Assembly: GCA_018066865.1 (NCBI GenBank)
Contig: JAGPVT010000042.1
Coordinates: forward strand, 1-56,340
Length of the DNA stretch: 56,340 bases
Source: Marinobacter sp.
GTDB lineage: Bacteria > Pseudomonadota > Gammaproteobacteria > Pseudomonadales > Oleiphilaceae
Reading direction: 5' to 3'
The translations under genes and the position numbers were made by a program. The notes beneath the pieces are model-generated. The model was not told the DNA's origin and searched no databases. It saw nothing but the letters and a program-made list of their open reading frames with translations. Positions 16,694-24,847 of the stretch are shown here, piece by piece. Every line of letters starts with the position of its first letter. The first letter of the stretch is position 1.

Positions 16694-18220
16694 ATGAGCG
16701 AACAGCATTTTGATGTTTTGATCATCGGAGCCGGGGTGTCCGGCATCGGCATGGCATGCCATCTGAAGCAAAAGTGCCCGGGCAAATCTTTCACCATTCT
16801 GGAGCGGCGTCAGTCGCTCGGAGGCACCTGGGACCTGTTCCGTTACCCGGGCATTCGCTCGGATTCTGACATGTTTACTTTCGGCTACAACTTTCGCCCG
16901 TGGACGGGTGGCAAGGTGCTGGCAGACGGCGCCTCCATTAAAAGCTACGTCAGTGAAACCGCAAAGGAACATGGCGTTGAGCGGCACATCCGCTATGGCC
17001 TTTCGGTGCAAACCGCTGACTGGTCCAGCCTGGATAAATGCTGGAAACTGATTGCCTTGAATGAGGCGACCGGCGAGACGGAAACCTACACCGCGAGCTT
17101 TCTGATCGGGTGTACCGGCTACTACAACTATGATCAGGGCTATAAACCGGATTTTCCCGGCGAGGCGGATTTCAAAGGCCAGATCGTGCACCCGCAGCAC
17201 TGGCCAGAAAACCTGGATTTTACGGGCAAGAAGGTGGTGGTGATTGGCAGTGGGGCAACGGCGATTACCCTGGTGCCTGGCATGGCAGGAAAAGCCGCCC
17301 ACGTGACCATGCTGCAGCGCTCACCAACCTACCTGATGCCACTGCCGTCAATGGACAAGATAGCGCTCGCTCTGCAGAAAGCATTGCCTGCCAGAGCAGC
17401 CTATCGGTTGACCCGGGCCCGAAACATCTCAATTTCCCGGTTTTTGTACCAGCGCTCCCGCAAGAGCCCTAAGGCTATGCGCCGTTTGTTCCTGAGCATT
17501 ATCAAACGCCAGGTGGATGACCAAACCGATATGCGTCATTTCACGCCAGACTACAACCCATGGGATCAGCGCCTGTGCGTGGTGAAAGACGGCGACCTGT
17601 TCACGGCACTGAAAGCAGGCAGGGCGTCCATCGCGACCGATCATATCGAGCGCTTCACAGAAACCGGCATTCATCTTGAATCTGGTGAGCACCTGGATGC
17701 TGACATCATCATTCCAGCCACCGGCCTGGATATTCAGATGCTCGGCGGTATCAAACCGAAGGTGGACGGCGAGGAAGTGATTCTGAAAAACAAAGTTGTC
17801 TACAAGAGCGTGATGGTTGAAGGCATACCAAACGCGGGGATGATCTTTGGTTACACCAATATTTCCTGGACCCTGAAAGTGGATATCGCCAGTGAATACC
17901 TGTGCCGCCTGATCAACCACATGGATCGGCGCGGGATGCGCGTGGCCGTGGCCAGGGATACCGGGAACAGTCTGGGTGAGGATACCGTAATGGGCTCACT
18001 GGACGCCGGTTACATCAAGCGCGCTGCGGATCGCCTTCCGCGCCAAGGCACCCACGGCCCGTGGAAATCCTCCCAGAATTACCTGGAGGATGTGAAAACC
18101 CTTCGATTTGAACCAATTGAAGACGGTTACATCGAGTTTGATGGCAAGAAACCCATAGCCCGGGAAAGTGAACCTCGTGGCTTTCTCCGGCCTTTGCGTT
18201 CGGCTCTGTTTGGCGCCTGA
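16694..18220 (+). CDS. almA: AlmA-like flavin-binding monooxygenase
   Basis: The protein is 508 aa. The FAD motif IIGAGVSGIGMACHL is followed by the FMO/Baeyer-Villiger fingerprint region GGTWDLFRYPGIRSDSDM and an NADPH motif VVVIGSGATAITLVPG. This arrangement and length fit AlmA of Acinetobacter, Alcanivorax and Marinobacter, implicated in oxidation of long-chain (above C30) alkanes. Distinguishing AlmA from a ketone Baeyer-Villiger monooxygenase by sequence alone is uncertain, so the symbol is provisional. ATG 16694 was chosen over an upstream TTG. It is transcribed alone. Confidence 0.75.
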   Translation: MSEQHFDVLIIGAGVSGIGMACHLKQKCPGKSFTILERRQSLGGTWDLFRYPGIRSDSDMFTFGYNFRPWTGGKVLADGASIKSYVSETAKEHGVERHIRYGLSVQTADWSSLDKCWKLIALNEATGETETYTASFLIGCTGYYNYDQGYKPDFPGEADFKGQIVHPQHWPENLDFTGKKVVVIGSGATAITLVPGMAGKAAHVTMLQRSPTYLMPLPSMDKIALALQKALPARAAYRLTRARNISISRFLYQRSRKSPKAMRRLFLSIIKRQVDDQTDMRHFTPDYNPWDQRLCVVKDGDLFTALKAGRASIATDHIERFTETGIHLESGEHLDADIIIPATGLDIQMLGGIKPKVDGEEVILKNKVVYKSVMVEGIPNAGMIFGYTNISWTLKVDIASEYLCRLINHMDRRGMRVAVARDTGNSLGEDTVMGSLDAGYIKRAADRLPRQGTHGPWKSSQNYLEDVKTLRFEPIEDGYIEFDGKKPIARESEPRGFLRPLRSALFGA

Positions 18221-18410
18221 GTAATACCCGGGTGCAGCGTGTGCTGCGCTCCTTGTTGTCTGTTGACGATCGTGCGAAGGCGAAACATCTGGTGTATACG
18301 TATTAAAACCTGGTTGGATGAAAACAAACTCTCTGACCAGGTATCCGGATTCCCCCGTAAGGCCAGAGTGGTCTAGTATGAGGTTTGCCTGTCATGAAAG
18401 GATGCGTTTT

Positions 18411-18866
18411 ATGAATGTTTTCAGAATGATCGCTTTGCCTCTTACCTTCTTGCTCTGTTCGGGCCTGGCCCAGGCTGCAGAAGGCCTGATCGTGGTTAAA
18501 AGTAACCAGAGCGTAGCGGCTACCGCCGACAAACTTGAAGCGGTTCTGAGCGAAAATGGCATGAAAATCATGAACCGTATCAATCATGCCGCCGGCGCTG
18601 AGTCGGCTGGGTTGGAGCTGCGACCGACTGAAGTGGTGATTTTTGGTAACCCTAAAGTGGGTTCGCCACTCATGCAGTGTGCTCAAAGTGTGGCAGTCGA
18701 CCTGCCCCAGAAAGCACTGATCTGGGAAGATGATGGGGGTCAGGTCTGGCTTGGTTATAATGATCCGGAGTACCTGAAAACCAGGCATGCCATTGAAGGC
18801 TGCGACGCTGCGCTGGCAAAAGTGAGTGGGGCCCTTGCGAAATTTGCCAGCGCCGCAACCCGCTGA
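18411..18866 (+). CDS. secreted DUF302 domain protein
   Basis: The protein is 151 aa with a clear signal peptide (MNVFRMIALPLTFLLCSGLAQA). The mature part has the DUF302 pattern: VVKSNQSVAATADKLEAVLSENGMKIMNRINH, then EVVIFGNPKVGSPLMQCAQSVAVDLPQKALIWED. DUF302 proteins are small, periplasmic or exported, and of unknown function. ATG 18411 has AAAGGA 8 bp upstream and places the signal peptide at the N-terminus. Upstream in-frame starts would add about 31 hydrophilic residues. Confidence 0.85.
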   Translation: MNVFRMIALPLTFLLCSGLAQAAEGLIVVKSNQSVAATADKLEAVLSENGMKIMNRINHAAGAESAGLELRPTEVVIFGNPKVGSPLMQCAQSVAVDLPQKALIWEDDGGQVWLGYNDPEYLKTRHAIEGCDAALAKVSGALAKFASAATR

Positions 18867-18988
18867 CAGAGCGCCTGATTTCAGGGCCTGATGTTGTCGT
18901 TTTTCGTCGCTTAATCTTCTTTGCCTACCTTTACTTCGGTTTTCCCACCTGTTCGTGTCAGATTTCCCAGTAATTCCGATGCTATCTT

Positions 18989-19003
18989 ATTATCTGAGAT
19001 AAT
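18989..19003. promoter_or_regulatory. 15-bp palindrome upstream of the IclR-family gene
   Basis: ATTATCTGAGATAAT is a perfect 7-1-7 palindrome about 80 bp before the regulator start codon. The size and position fit an autoregulatory operator. The sequence differs from the two palindromes near the TRAP receptor gene. Confidence 0.4.
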
Positions 19004-19082
19004 CTTATCAACATGTGGTAAAAATGAGCTGCGGGTGAATATCCGCTCGGTAAAACAGATCACTTGACTAGCCCGATTAACC

Positions 19083-19937
19083 ATGACCACCGAAAACAAT
19101 CAGACCAAAGTCCGACCGGTAGCTTCCAGCACAACGCTGGCAAAAGCCTCCCTGCTTTTGCGCACGGTTGCGAAAATCTTCCCGACCGGAGGCACCTTGT
19201 CCCGCATTGCCCGGGAGGTGGGAATGAACACGGCCACAACGTATCGTCTGCTGACGGCGTTGGCTCATGAAGGGTTACTCACCTTTGATCCTTACGCCAA
19301 GACCTATCATGTCGGCTTTGAGCTGCTGCAGATTGCCGAGTCAGCGCAGGCGGTGGCACCGGATTTAAAGTTGCGTCACCACCTGCGACCGATGCTGGCC
19401 AGCATTGCGCGGCGCACCGAAGAATCCACCTACCTTTCCATACTCGCCAATCGTGATTCCGTGTGCATTGATCTGGCCGAGGGCACGTACCCCATCAGCG
19501 CCAATACCCTGGTGGCAGGCGCGCGTCGGCCTCTTGGCGTAGGTGCGGGCGCAATGGCGCTGCTGGCCGCGTTGCCTCTGGCGGAAGGTAACCGGATGGT
19601 ATTACAGAACCAGGAACGCTATGAGCGCTATTCCGATATTACTCTGACCGAGGTGGAGCAAGGCCTGAGTGAGTGCCGCCGATTGGGCTTTGCGTTCAAC
19701 AACGGGCGTATCGTGCCGGAAGTCGCGGCGCTTGGGGTGGCTTTCAGAGTGCCGGATAGCGGGCATTATGTAGCTATCAGTGTTGCTTCTGTGGTGTCTC
19801 GTATGAACACCGAGCGCCGGCAACTCGTTATCGACGTCATTCGGGATGAGATTTGTCAGTGGGTCTCGCAAACGGCGGATCATCTGACTTTTAAAGGAAG
19901 CTGTGCTGGGAGCAGTTTCCGCCATTCGTTTGAGTAA
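19083..19937 (+). CDS. IclR-family transcriptional regulator
   Basis: The protein is 284 aa. An N-terminal winged helix (about 20-85: ASLLLRTVAKIFPTGGTLSRIAREVGMNTATTYRLLTALAHEGLL) is followed by the IclR effector-binding domain with LRPMLASIARRTEESTYLSIL. IclR regulators bind palindromic operators and sense small organic acids. The next genes encode a TRAP uptake system and a CoA transferase, so they are the likely targets. Two palindromes lie in the 340-bp gap before the receptor gene. Confidence 0.9.
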   Translation: MTTENNQTKVRPVASSTTLAKASLLLRTVAKIFPTGGTLSRIAREVGMNTATTYRLLTALAHEGLLTFDPYAKTYHVGFELLQIAESAQAVAPDLKLRHHLRPMLASIARRTEESTYLSILANRDSVCIDLAEGTYPISANTLVAGARRPLGVGAGAMALLAALPLAEGNRMVLQNQERYERYSDITLTEVEQGLSECRRLGFAFNNGRIVPEVAALGVAFRVPDSGHYVAISVASVVSRMNTERRQLVIDVIRDEICQWVSQTADHLTFKGSCAGSSFRHSFE

Positions 19938-20044
19938 GCCCTATATTCCGCTCTGCAAACCTGAAATTCATTCTATAGCCCCCGAATCTATCAAATCTTA
20001 TATCCAAATATAATTTAAGATATTGTTTCTACTTAATAAAATTA

Positions 20045-20064
20045 GAATAATTTGTAAATTATTC
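20045..20064. promoter_or_regulatory. 20-bp AT-rich palindrome before the TAXI receptor gene
   Basis: GAATAATTTGTAAATTATTC has perfect 9-bp arms around GT. It lies about 75 bp upstream of the predicted -35 box in the 340-bp AT-rich gap (19938-20277) between the IclR gene and its likely target. No gene is seen in this gap. Confidence 0.45.
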
Positions 20065-20113
20065 GTCAATTTACTGAGTTCCCATAAATAAATATTCTCA
20101 ATATACGATAAAT

Positions 20114-20127
20114 AAATTGATCAATTT
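20114..20127. promoter_or_regulatory. 14-bp palindrome next to the TAXI operon promoter
   Basis: AAATTGATCAATTT is a perfect palindrome ending 10 bp before the -35 box at 20138. The position suits binding of an activator such as the adjacent IclR protein. Confidence 0.45.
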
Positions 20128-20137
20128 GAGAAAATCA

Positions 20138-20165
20138 TTGACTAGTGTCAGTGCTACGGTCTAAT
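20138..20165 (+). promoter_or_regulatory. predicted sigma70 promoter of the TAXI-TRAP operon
   Basis: TTGACT (20138-20143) and TCTAAT (20160-20165) are separated by 16 bp. The promoter lies about 110 bp before the receptor start codon and just downstream of the 14-bp palindrome. Confidence 0.55.
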
Positions 20166-20277
20166 TTCTGACTTGTGCTGCTGGCCTCGCCGTTTGTTTT
20201 TTTCTGTGTCATTGCATCCGATGTCGGTCTGGCAGAAAGACTTCACGGCCATAAAACAAGAATGTAAGGAGCCCTCA

Positions 20278-21435
20278 ATGATTCATTCCCTTGCCCTGCG
20301 CCGCCCGTTGCTGACAGTAACAGCAGCGACGGTACTCACCACCATGATGACTCTCGGCGCGACCGCGGTCAGCGCCGAAACCGAGCTGCCCGATACCATG
20401 ACCTGGTCATCATATGACGTTGGATCGGCAGGTTATGCCGAAGCCTCCGCCATCGCCGATGCGTTCGGTAAGAAATACGGCACCCGTGTGCGCATTCAAC
20501 CATCAGGTTCTGCCATTGGCCGCCTGCAGCCACTGATCAGCGAACGTGCCGACTTCAGCTTCCTGGCCACCGAAACGTTTTTCGCGGCTGAAGGTATCCA
20601 CGATTTCTCGACCCGCCGTTGGGGCCCACAGGATCTGCGCGCTGTCGCTGGTCGACCGTCGTCGTTTGGTATTTTCACCGCTGCTGATGCCAACATTAAA
20701 ACCCTGAAAGACCTGAAAGGTAAGCGTTTCGCCTACGTTGCCGGCAACCCGTCGATCAACGTCAAGTGTGATGCCTTCCTGGCCTTTGCCGGTCTGACCC
20801 GGGACGATGTGGAAGCAATCATGTTTCCCACCTACGGCAACACCATGAGCTCTCTGGCCCGCAATGAGGCGGATGCCTCCTGCACCACCACCACGCCGAG
20901 CCATGTCTACGAACTGGCTGAATCGCCCCGTGGTATTCGCTGGCTGGAAGTGCCGGCTGAGGACAAGGACGGCTGGGCGCGCCTGAAAGCAGTGGCACCG
21001 TTCTTCCAGCCCTACACCGAGACGATCGGTGCGGGCATCAGCAAAGAAAACCCGGTGGATATCCTGGCTTACCGTTACCCGGTGCTGACCGTTCGTGCGG
21101 ACACTGATCCTGAGCTTGTCTATACCTTCATCAAGGCGCTGGATGAGACCTACGACATGTATAAGGACGCCACTGCGGTTATGCCCCGCTGGCGTCTGTC
21201 CGAAGCCGGTACCCCGGCTATCGATGTACCTTTCCATGCCGGTGCCATCCGTTACCTGAAAGAAAAAGGTATCTGGACCGAGGAGCACCAGGCCTGGAAC
21301 GATCAGCGTACTGAGCGTTTGAATGTGTTGATCGCTGCCTGGCCCAAGGCGATGGCTGAAGCGGACGGCAAAAGCGATGACGAGTTCGCGGTTATCTGGG
21401 AAAAGCATCGCATGGAAGCTCTGAATTCCCTGTGA
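20278..21435 (+). CDS. TAXI-family TRAP transporter solute receptor
   Basis: The protein is 385 aa. The signal peptide ends in GATAVSA. The mature protein has the TAXI signatures MTWSSYDVGSAGYAEASAIADAFGKKYG and LKDLKGKRFAYVAGNPSINVKCDAFLAFAGL. TAXI receptors serve fused-permease TRAP systems for organic acids. ATG 20278 has AAGGAG. A terminator-like hairpin separates it from the permease gene. The ligand is unknown; the linked CoA transferase suggests a carboxylate that can be activated to a CoA ester. Confidence 0.9.
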   Translation: MIHSLALRRPLLTVTAATVLTTMMTLGATAVSAETELPDTMTWSSYDVGSAGYAEASAIADAFGKKYGTRVRIQPSGSAIGRLQPLISERADFSFLATETFFAAEGIHDFSTRRWGPQDLRAVAGRPSSFGIFTAADANIKTLKDLKGKRFAYVAGNPSINVKCDAFLAFAGLTRDDVEAIMFPTYGNTMSSLARNEADASCTTTTPSHVYELAESPRGIRWLEVPAEDKDGWARLKAVAPFFQPYTETIGAGISKENPVDILAYRYPVLTVRADTDPELVYTFIKALDETYDMYKDATAVMPRWRLSEAGTPAIDVPFHAGAIRYLKEKGIWTEEHQAWNDQRTERLNVLIAAWPKAMAEADGKSDDEFAVIWEKHRMEALNSL

Positions 21436-21448
21436 TCTTTAACTGAGC

Positions 21449-21498
21449 AAGATCGAACCGGGAGCGTGCCAGCGCGTTCCGGTTCGATCTTCTTTTTC
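21449..21498 (+). terminator. intercistronic terminator-like hairpin between TAXI receptor and permease genes
   Basis: AAGATCGAACCGG (21449-21461) pairs exactly with CCGGTTCGATCTT (21479-21491) and is followed by CTTTTT. The bases between the arms can pair further (GAGCG with CGC). It lies inside the operon, just as the dctP-dctQ hairpin does. Confidence 0.8.
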
Positions 21499-21512
21499 AG
21501 AGTATTTCCATT

Positions 21513-23456
21513 ATGAATGCCTCATCCGATACCCCCGCAGAACATACCGGTACGCCTGACGCCACTCCTGGCCGCCTCCAAGGCATCGCTTACTGGTGCG
21601 CGCTAGGGTTGGGCGCGCTGGGTTTGCTGATGGCGATCAACCAAACTTTTAATCTGAAAATCTTGGGTTTCCAGCCGCTGGGTAACGCCTATCTCTATTA
21701 TCTGATCGGTGTTTTTCTTGCGGCCGCCTTCCTTTGTTTTCCGGCCTGGTCGGGAGCTCGTCATCGGGTGTCCTGGTACGACTGGCCACTGGCGCTAGCC
21801 GCTTTGGGTGCCTGTGGTTATCTGGGCTACCACGGTTTGATCATGATCCAGCTGGGCTGGGATTATATGGCGCCAATCGAGGCTACTGCCGCTTCTGCGG
21901 TCTTGCTGGTATTGGTGCTGGAAGGCGTTCGTCGTTGTGGTGGTTGGCCGCTGCTCGCGGTGGCTTTGCTGTTCGGCAGCTACCCCCTTTACGCGGGCTC
22001 TATGCCGGGTTTTCTCTGGGGCAATGAATATGGCCTGACCGAAACCATTCGTGCTCATGTTATGGGCGTAGAGAGCATTATTGGTATTCCGATGCAGGTG
22101 GTGGCGCAGCTGGTCATTGGTTTTGTGGTGTTTGGTGCTGCGTTGACGGTCACCGGCGGGGGCGAGTTTTTCATGCGCTTTTCCACTGCCCTCATGGGCA
22201 GGAGTCGCGGCGGCCCGGCCAAGGTGTCGGTGTTGTCCAGTGGTATTCTTGGCAGCCTGTCGGGGAGCGTGATCTCCAACATCCTGACCACCGGCCCGAT
22301 TACCATTCCCACTATGAAGAAAACCGGCTACCCCGCCCATTATGCGGCCGCGATCGAGGCTTGCGCCTCTACCGGCGGTACGCTGATGCCGCCGATCATG
22401 GGCGCGGTGGCTTTTATCATGGCGTCGTTTCTGGGGGTGCCCTACTCGGAGATCATTATTGCGGCGTTCCTGCCTGCGTTGCTGTTCTATCTGGCGTTGA
22501 TTTTTCAGGTTGATATCTACGCCGCCAAGCGTGGCCTCAAGGGCATGCCGGAAGCGGACATACCGAGCCTGAAAGAGACCCTGAAAGACGGTTGGCCGTA
22601 CCTGTTCAGCCTGGTCATGCTGATCTACATGTTGCTGTTCATGCGGCTGGAGGCCTATGCGCCTTACTACGCCACAGTGGTGCTGTTGGGCATCTCAATG
22701 TTCAAGCGTCGGCACCGGCTTAATCTCAAGCGCGCGCTGGCGTTTATCATGGATCTGACCACCAGTGTTTCAAATTTAGTGGCTATTCTGGCAGGCATTG
22801 GCCTGGTGGTGGGTGGCCTGTCCTACACGGGGGTGGCCGGTGCCTTCTCCCGCGAGCTGCTACTCTACGCCGATGGCAGCATCCCGTTGATGCTGGCGGC
22901 CGGTGCAGTGACCAGCTTTGTGCTGGGCATGGGGATGACCGTCAGTGCGTGCTACATCTTCCTCTCCATTCTGCTGGCCCCAGCACTGGTCAATGCCGGT
23001 CTGAATCCGTTGGCAAGCCATCTGTTCATCCTGTACTGGGGCATGATGTCCTATATCACGCCGCCGGTGGCCCTGGCGGCGATTACCGCGGCCGGTGTCG
23101 CCGGTGCCAACGCCAGCAAAACCGGGCTGTACGCCATGCGGCTTGGGGGCATTCTGTTCATCCTGCCGTTCCTGTTCGTGCTTAACCCGTCGCTGATCCT
23201 TCAGGGTGCTCTGGGCAATATTCTGGTCTCTGTGGTGACGGCCGTAACCGCGATCTGGCTGATGGCATCTGCTATGGAGGGTTATCTTTACCGGGTGGGC
23301 GTCCTGGTCTGGCCGCTGCGCGTGCTGGTCATGACCTCCGGTGTGGTGCTGATCTATCCCGACATCGTGACGGATGTTATTGGCTTTGGTCTGATCGGCC
23401 TGATCTACGCGTGGCACCGATGGGTGCGGCGGCCTATATCCCTCGAATCCAGTTAA
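21513..23456 (+). CDS. TRAP transporter fused permease (DctQM-type, 4TM/12TM)
   Basis: The protein is 647 aa with about 16-18 hydrophobic segments. The first four segments (about 25-160) correspond to the small permease and the rest to the large one. Large-permease signatures include GILGSLSGSVISNILTTGPITIPTMKKTGY, ACASTGGTLMPPIMGAVAFIMA and MMSYITPPVALAAITAAGVAGA. It partners the TAXI receptor as a sodium-coupled organic-acid importer in the inner membrane. The ribosome site is weak, suggesting lower expression than the receptor. Confidence 0.92.
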   Translation: MNASSDTPAEHTGTPDATPGRLQGIAYWCALGLGALGLLMAINQTFNLKILGFQPLGNAYLYYLIGVFLAAAFLCFPAWSGARHRVSWYDWPLALAALGACGYLGYHGLIMIQLGWDYMAPIEATAASAVLLVLVLEGVRRCGGWPLLAVALLFGSYPLYAGSMPGFLWGNEYGLTETIRAHVMGVESIIGIPMQVVAQLVIGFVVFGAALTVTGGGEFFMRFSTALMGRSRGGPAKVSVLSSGILGSLSGSVISNILTTGPITIPTMKKTGYPAHYAAAIEACASTGGTLMPPIMGAVAFIMASFLGVPYSEIIIAAFLPALLFYLALIFQVDIYAAKRGLKGMPEADIPSLKETLKDGWPYLFSLVMLIYMLLFMRLEAYAPYYATVVLLGISMFKRRHRLNLKRALAFIMDLTTSVSNLVAILAGIGLVVGGLSYTGVAGAFSRELLLYADGSIPLMLAAGAVTSFVLGMGMTVSACYIFLSILLAPALVNAGLNPLASHLFILYWGMMSYITPPVALAAITAAGVAGANASKTGLYAMRLGGILFILPFLFVLNPSLILQGALGNILVSVVTAVTAIWLMASAMEGYLYRVGVLVWPLRVLVMTSGVVLIYPDIVTDVIGFGLIGLIYAWHRWVRRPISLESS

Positions 23457-23483
23457 CCGCAACCAATGCGATGGTGAACAATC

Positions 23484-24167
23484 GTGATTAACAAAATCTG
23501 TGAATCCCTGCGGGCCGCAGTTGCCGATATTGAAGACGGCAGTGTTGTGATGATCGGCGGCTTCGGTAACTCCGGTATTCCAATGCAGCTGATCGAAGCG
23601 CTTCGCCTGCACGGTGCCCGTGAATTGACCATTATCTCCAACAATGCCGGCACCGCTGAAGAAGGCATTGCGTCGTTATTGCGGGACCGTCTGGTGCGCA
23701 AGATAGTGTGTTCGTTCCCGCGCTCGTCCGGCTCGATCTGGTTTGAGCGCCTGTACGAAGAAGGCGAGATTGAGCTGGAGCTCGTGCCACAGGGCACCCT
23801 GGCTGAGCGCATCCGCGCCGCCGGTGCCGGCTTGGGCGGGGTTTACACACTAACCGGTTATGGCACCCGGCTGGCCGATGGCAAAGAGACCAAGATGATC
23901 AATGGCAAGGGCTATGTGCTGGAAACCGCCATGCCTGCCGATGTGGCACTCATCAAAGCAGACCGCGCCGATGCCTGGGGCAACCTGGTCTACAATACCG
24001 CTGGCCGCAATTTTAACCCCATCATGGCAACGGCCGCCCGCACCACGATCGCTGAAGTAAAGACCATTGTCGGGGTGGGGGATCTGGACCCGGAGTGCAT
24101 CGTCACGCCCGGCATTTTTGTCGATCGCGTCGTCGCCCAAGAGGTACAGCAACATGATGCGGCTTAG
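23484..24167 (+). CDS. 3-oxoacid-type CoA transferase subunit A
   Basis: The protein is 227 aa. It has family I CoA-transferase subunit A signatures: GSVVMIGGFGNSGIPMQLIEAL, LTIISNNAGT, VCSFPRS and ELELVPQGTLAERIRAAGAGLGG. It resembles PcaI/ScoA/AtoD. With subunit B it transfers CoA from succinyl-CoA or acetyl-CoA to an oxoacid. The start is GTG 23484; no in-frame ATG is available. It follows the permease gene by 27 bp and overlaps the next gene by 14 bp. The acceptor acid cannot be fixed by sequence; no protocatechuate pathway genes are nearby. Confidence 0.88.
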   Translation: MINKICESLRAAVADIEDGSVVMIGGFGNSGIPMQLIEALRLHGARELTIISNNAGTAEEGIASLLRDRLVRKIVCSFPRSSGSIWFERLYEEGEIELELVPQGTLAERIRAAGAGLGGVYTLTGYGTRLADGKETKMINGKGYVLETAMPADVALIKADRADAWGNLVYNTAGRNFNPIMATAARTTIAEVKTIVGVGDLDPECIVTPGIFVDRVVAQEVQQHDAA

Positions 24168-24795
24168 TACGGATGAGATGGCTCGTCGGGTGGCTCAGGA
24201 CATCCCGGACGGCGCCTACGTGAACCTCGGCATTGGTATGCCGACCTCGGTTTCCAATTATGTATCGGATTATAAACAGGTTATTTATCAAAGCGAGAAC
24301 GGCATTCTCGGCGTAGGGCCGGCTCCAGAGCCTGATAAGATTGACCCGGATCTGATCAATGCCGGTAAGCAGTATGTGACACTGCTCAAGGGCGGCTGCT
24401 ACTTCGACAACGCCGAATCCTTCGCGATGATGCGCGGTGGCCACCTGGACATTGCGGTGCTGGGTGCGTTTCAGGTTTCGGCCACCGGCGATCTGGCCAA
24501 TTGGGCTACCAACAACGACAAGTTTCCACCGGCCGTTGGCGGTGCCATGGATCTGGCGGTGGGTGCCAAACAGTTGTTCGTGCTGATGCGCCACACCACC
24601 AAGACAGGTGAACCCAAGATTCTGGAGCAGTGTGAGTACCCACTTACCGGGGCGGGCGTGGTCAAGTGCATCTACACCGATCTGGCGGTGATTGATGTCA
24701 CCGACGAGGGTTTGCGGGTGCGGGAACTCTATGGCGACAATACCCTGGCCGAGGTTCAGGCACTGACGGCGGCGCCGTTGTTACCACCGTTATAG
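24154..24795 (+). CDS. 3-oxoacid-type CoA transferase subunit B
   Basis: The protein is 213 aa. The N-terminal GAYVNLGIGMPTSVSNYV is followed by QSENGILGVGP, where the Glu of SENG is the residue that forms the covalent glutamyl-CoA thioester in this family. The TTKTGEPKILEQCEYPLTGAGVV segment is typical of PcaJ/ScoB/AtoA. ATG 24154 has GAGGT upstream and lies inside the end of subunit A. It acts as a heteromer with subunit A in the cytoplasm. Confidence 0.88.
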   Translation: MMRLSTDEMARRVAQDIPDGAYVNLGIGMPTSVSNYVSDYKQVIYQSENGILGVGPAPEPDKIDPDLINAGKQYVTLLKGGCYFDNAESFAMMRGGHLDIAVLGAFQVSATGDLANWATNNDKFPPAVGGAMDLAVGAKQLFVLMRHTTKTGEPKILEQCEYPLTGAGVVKCIYTDLAVIDVTDEGLRVRELYGDNTLAEVQALTAAPLLPPL

Positions 24796-24847
24796 GGAAA
24801 TACCTCTTGGTCACTGGATGGACAGATGTTATGCCCCGCCCGAGTTT

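Noticed and set aside
23484..24795. Naming the CoA transferase pcaIJ
   Set aside because: Sequence resembles PcaIJ but no protocatechuate or beta-ketoadipate genes are nearby, so the acid specificity is left open.
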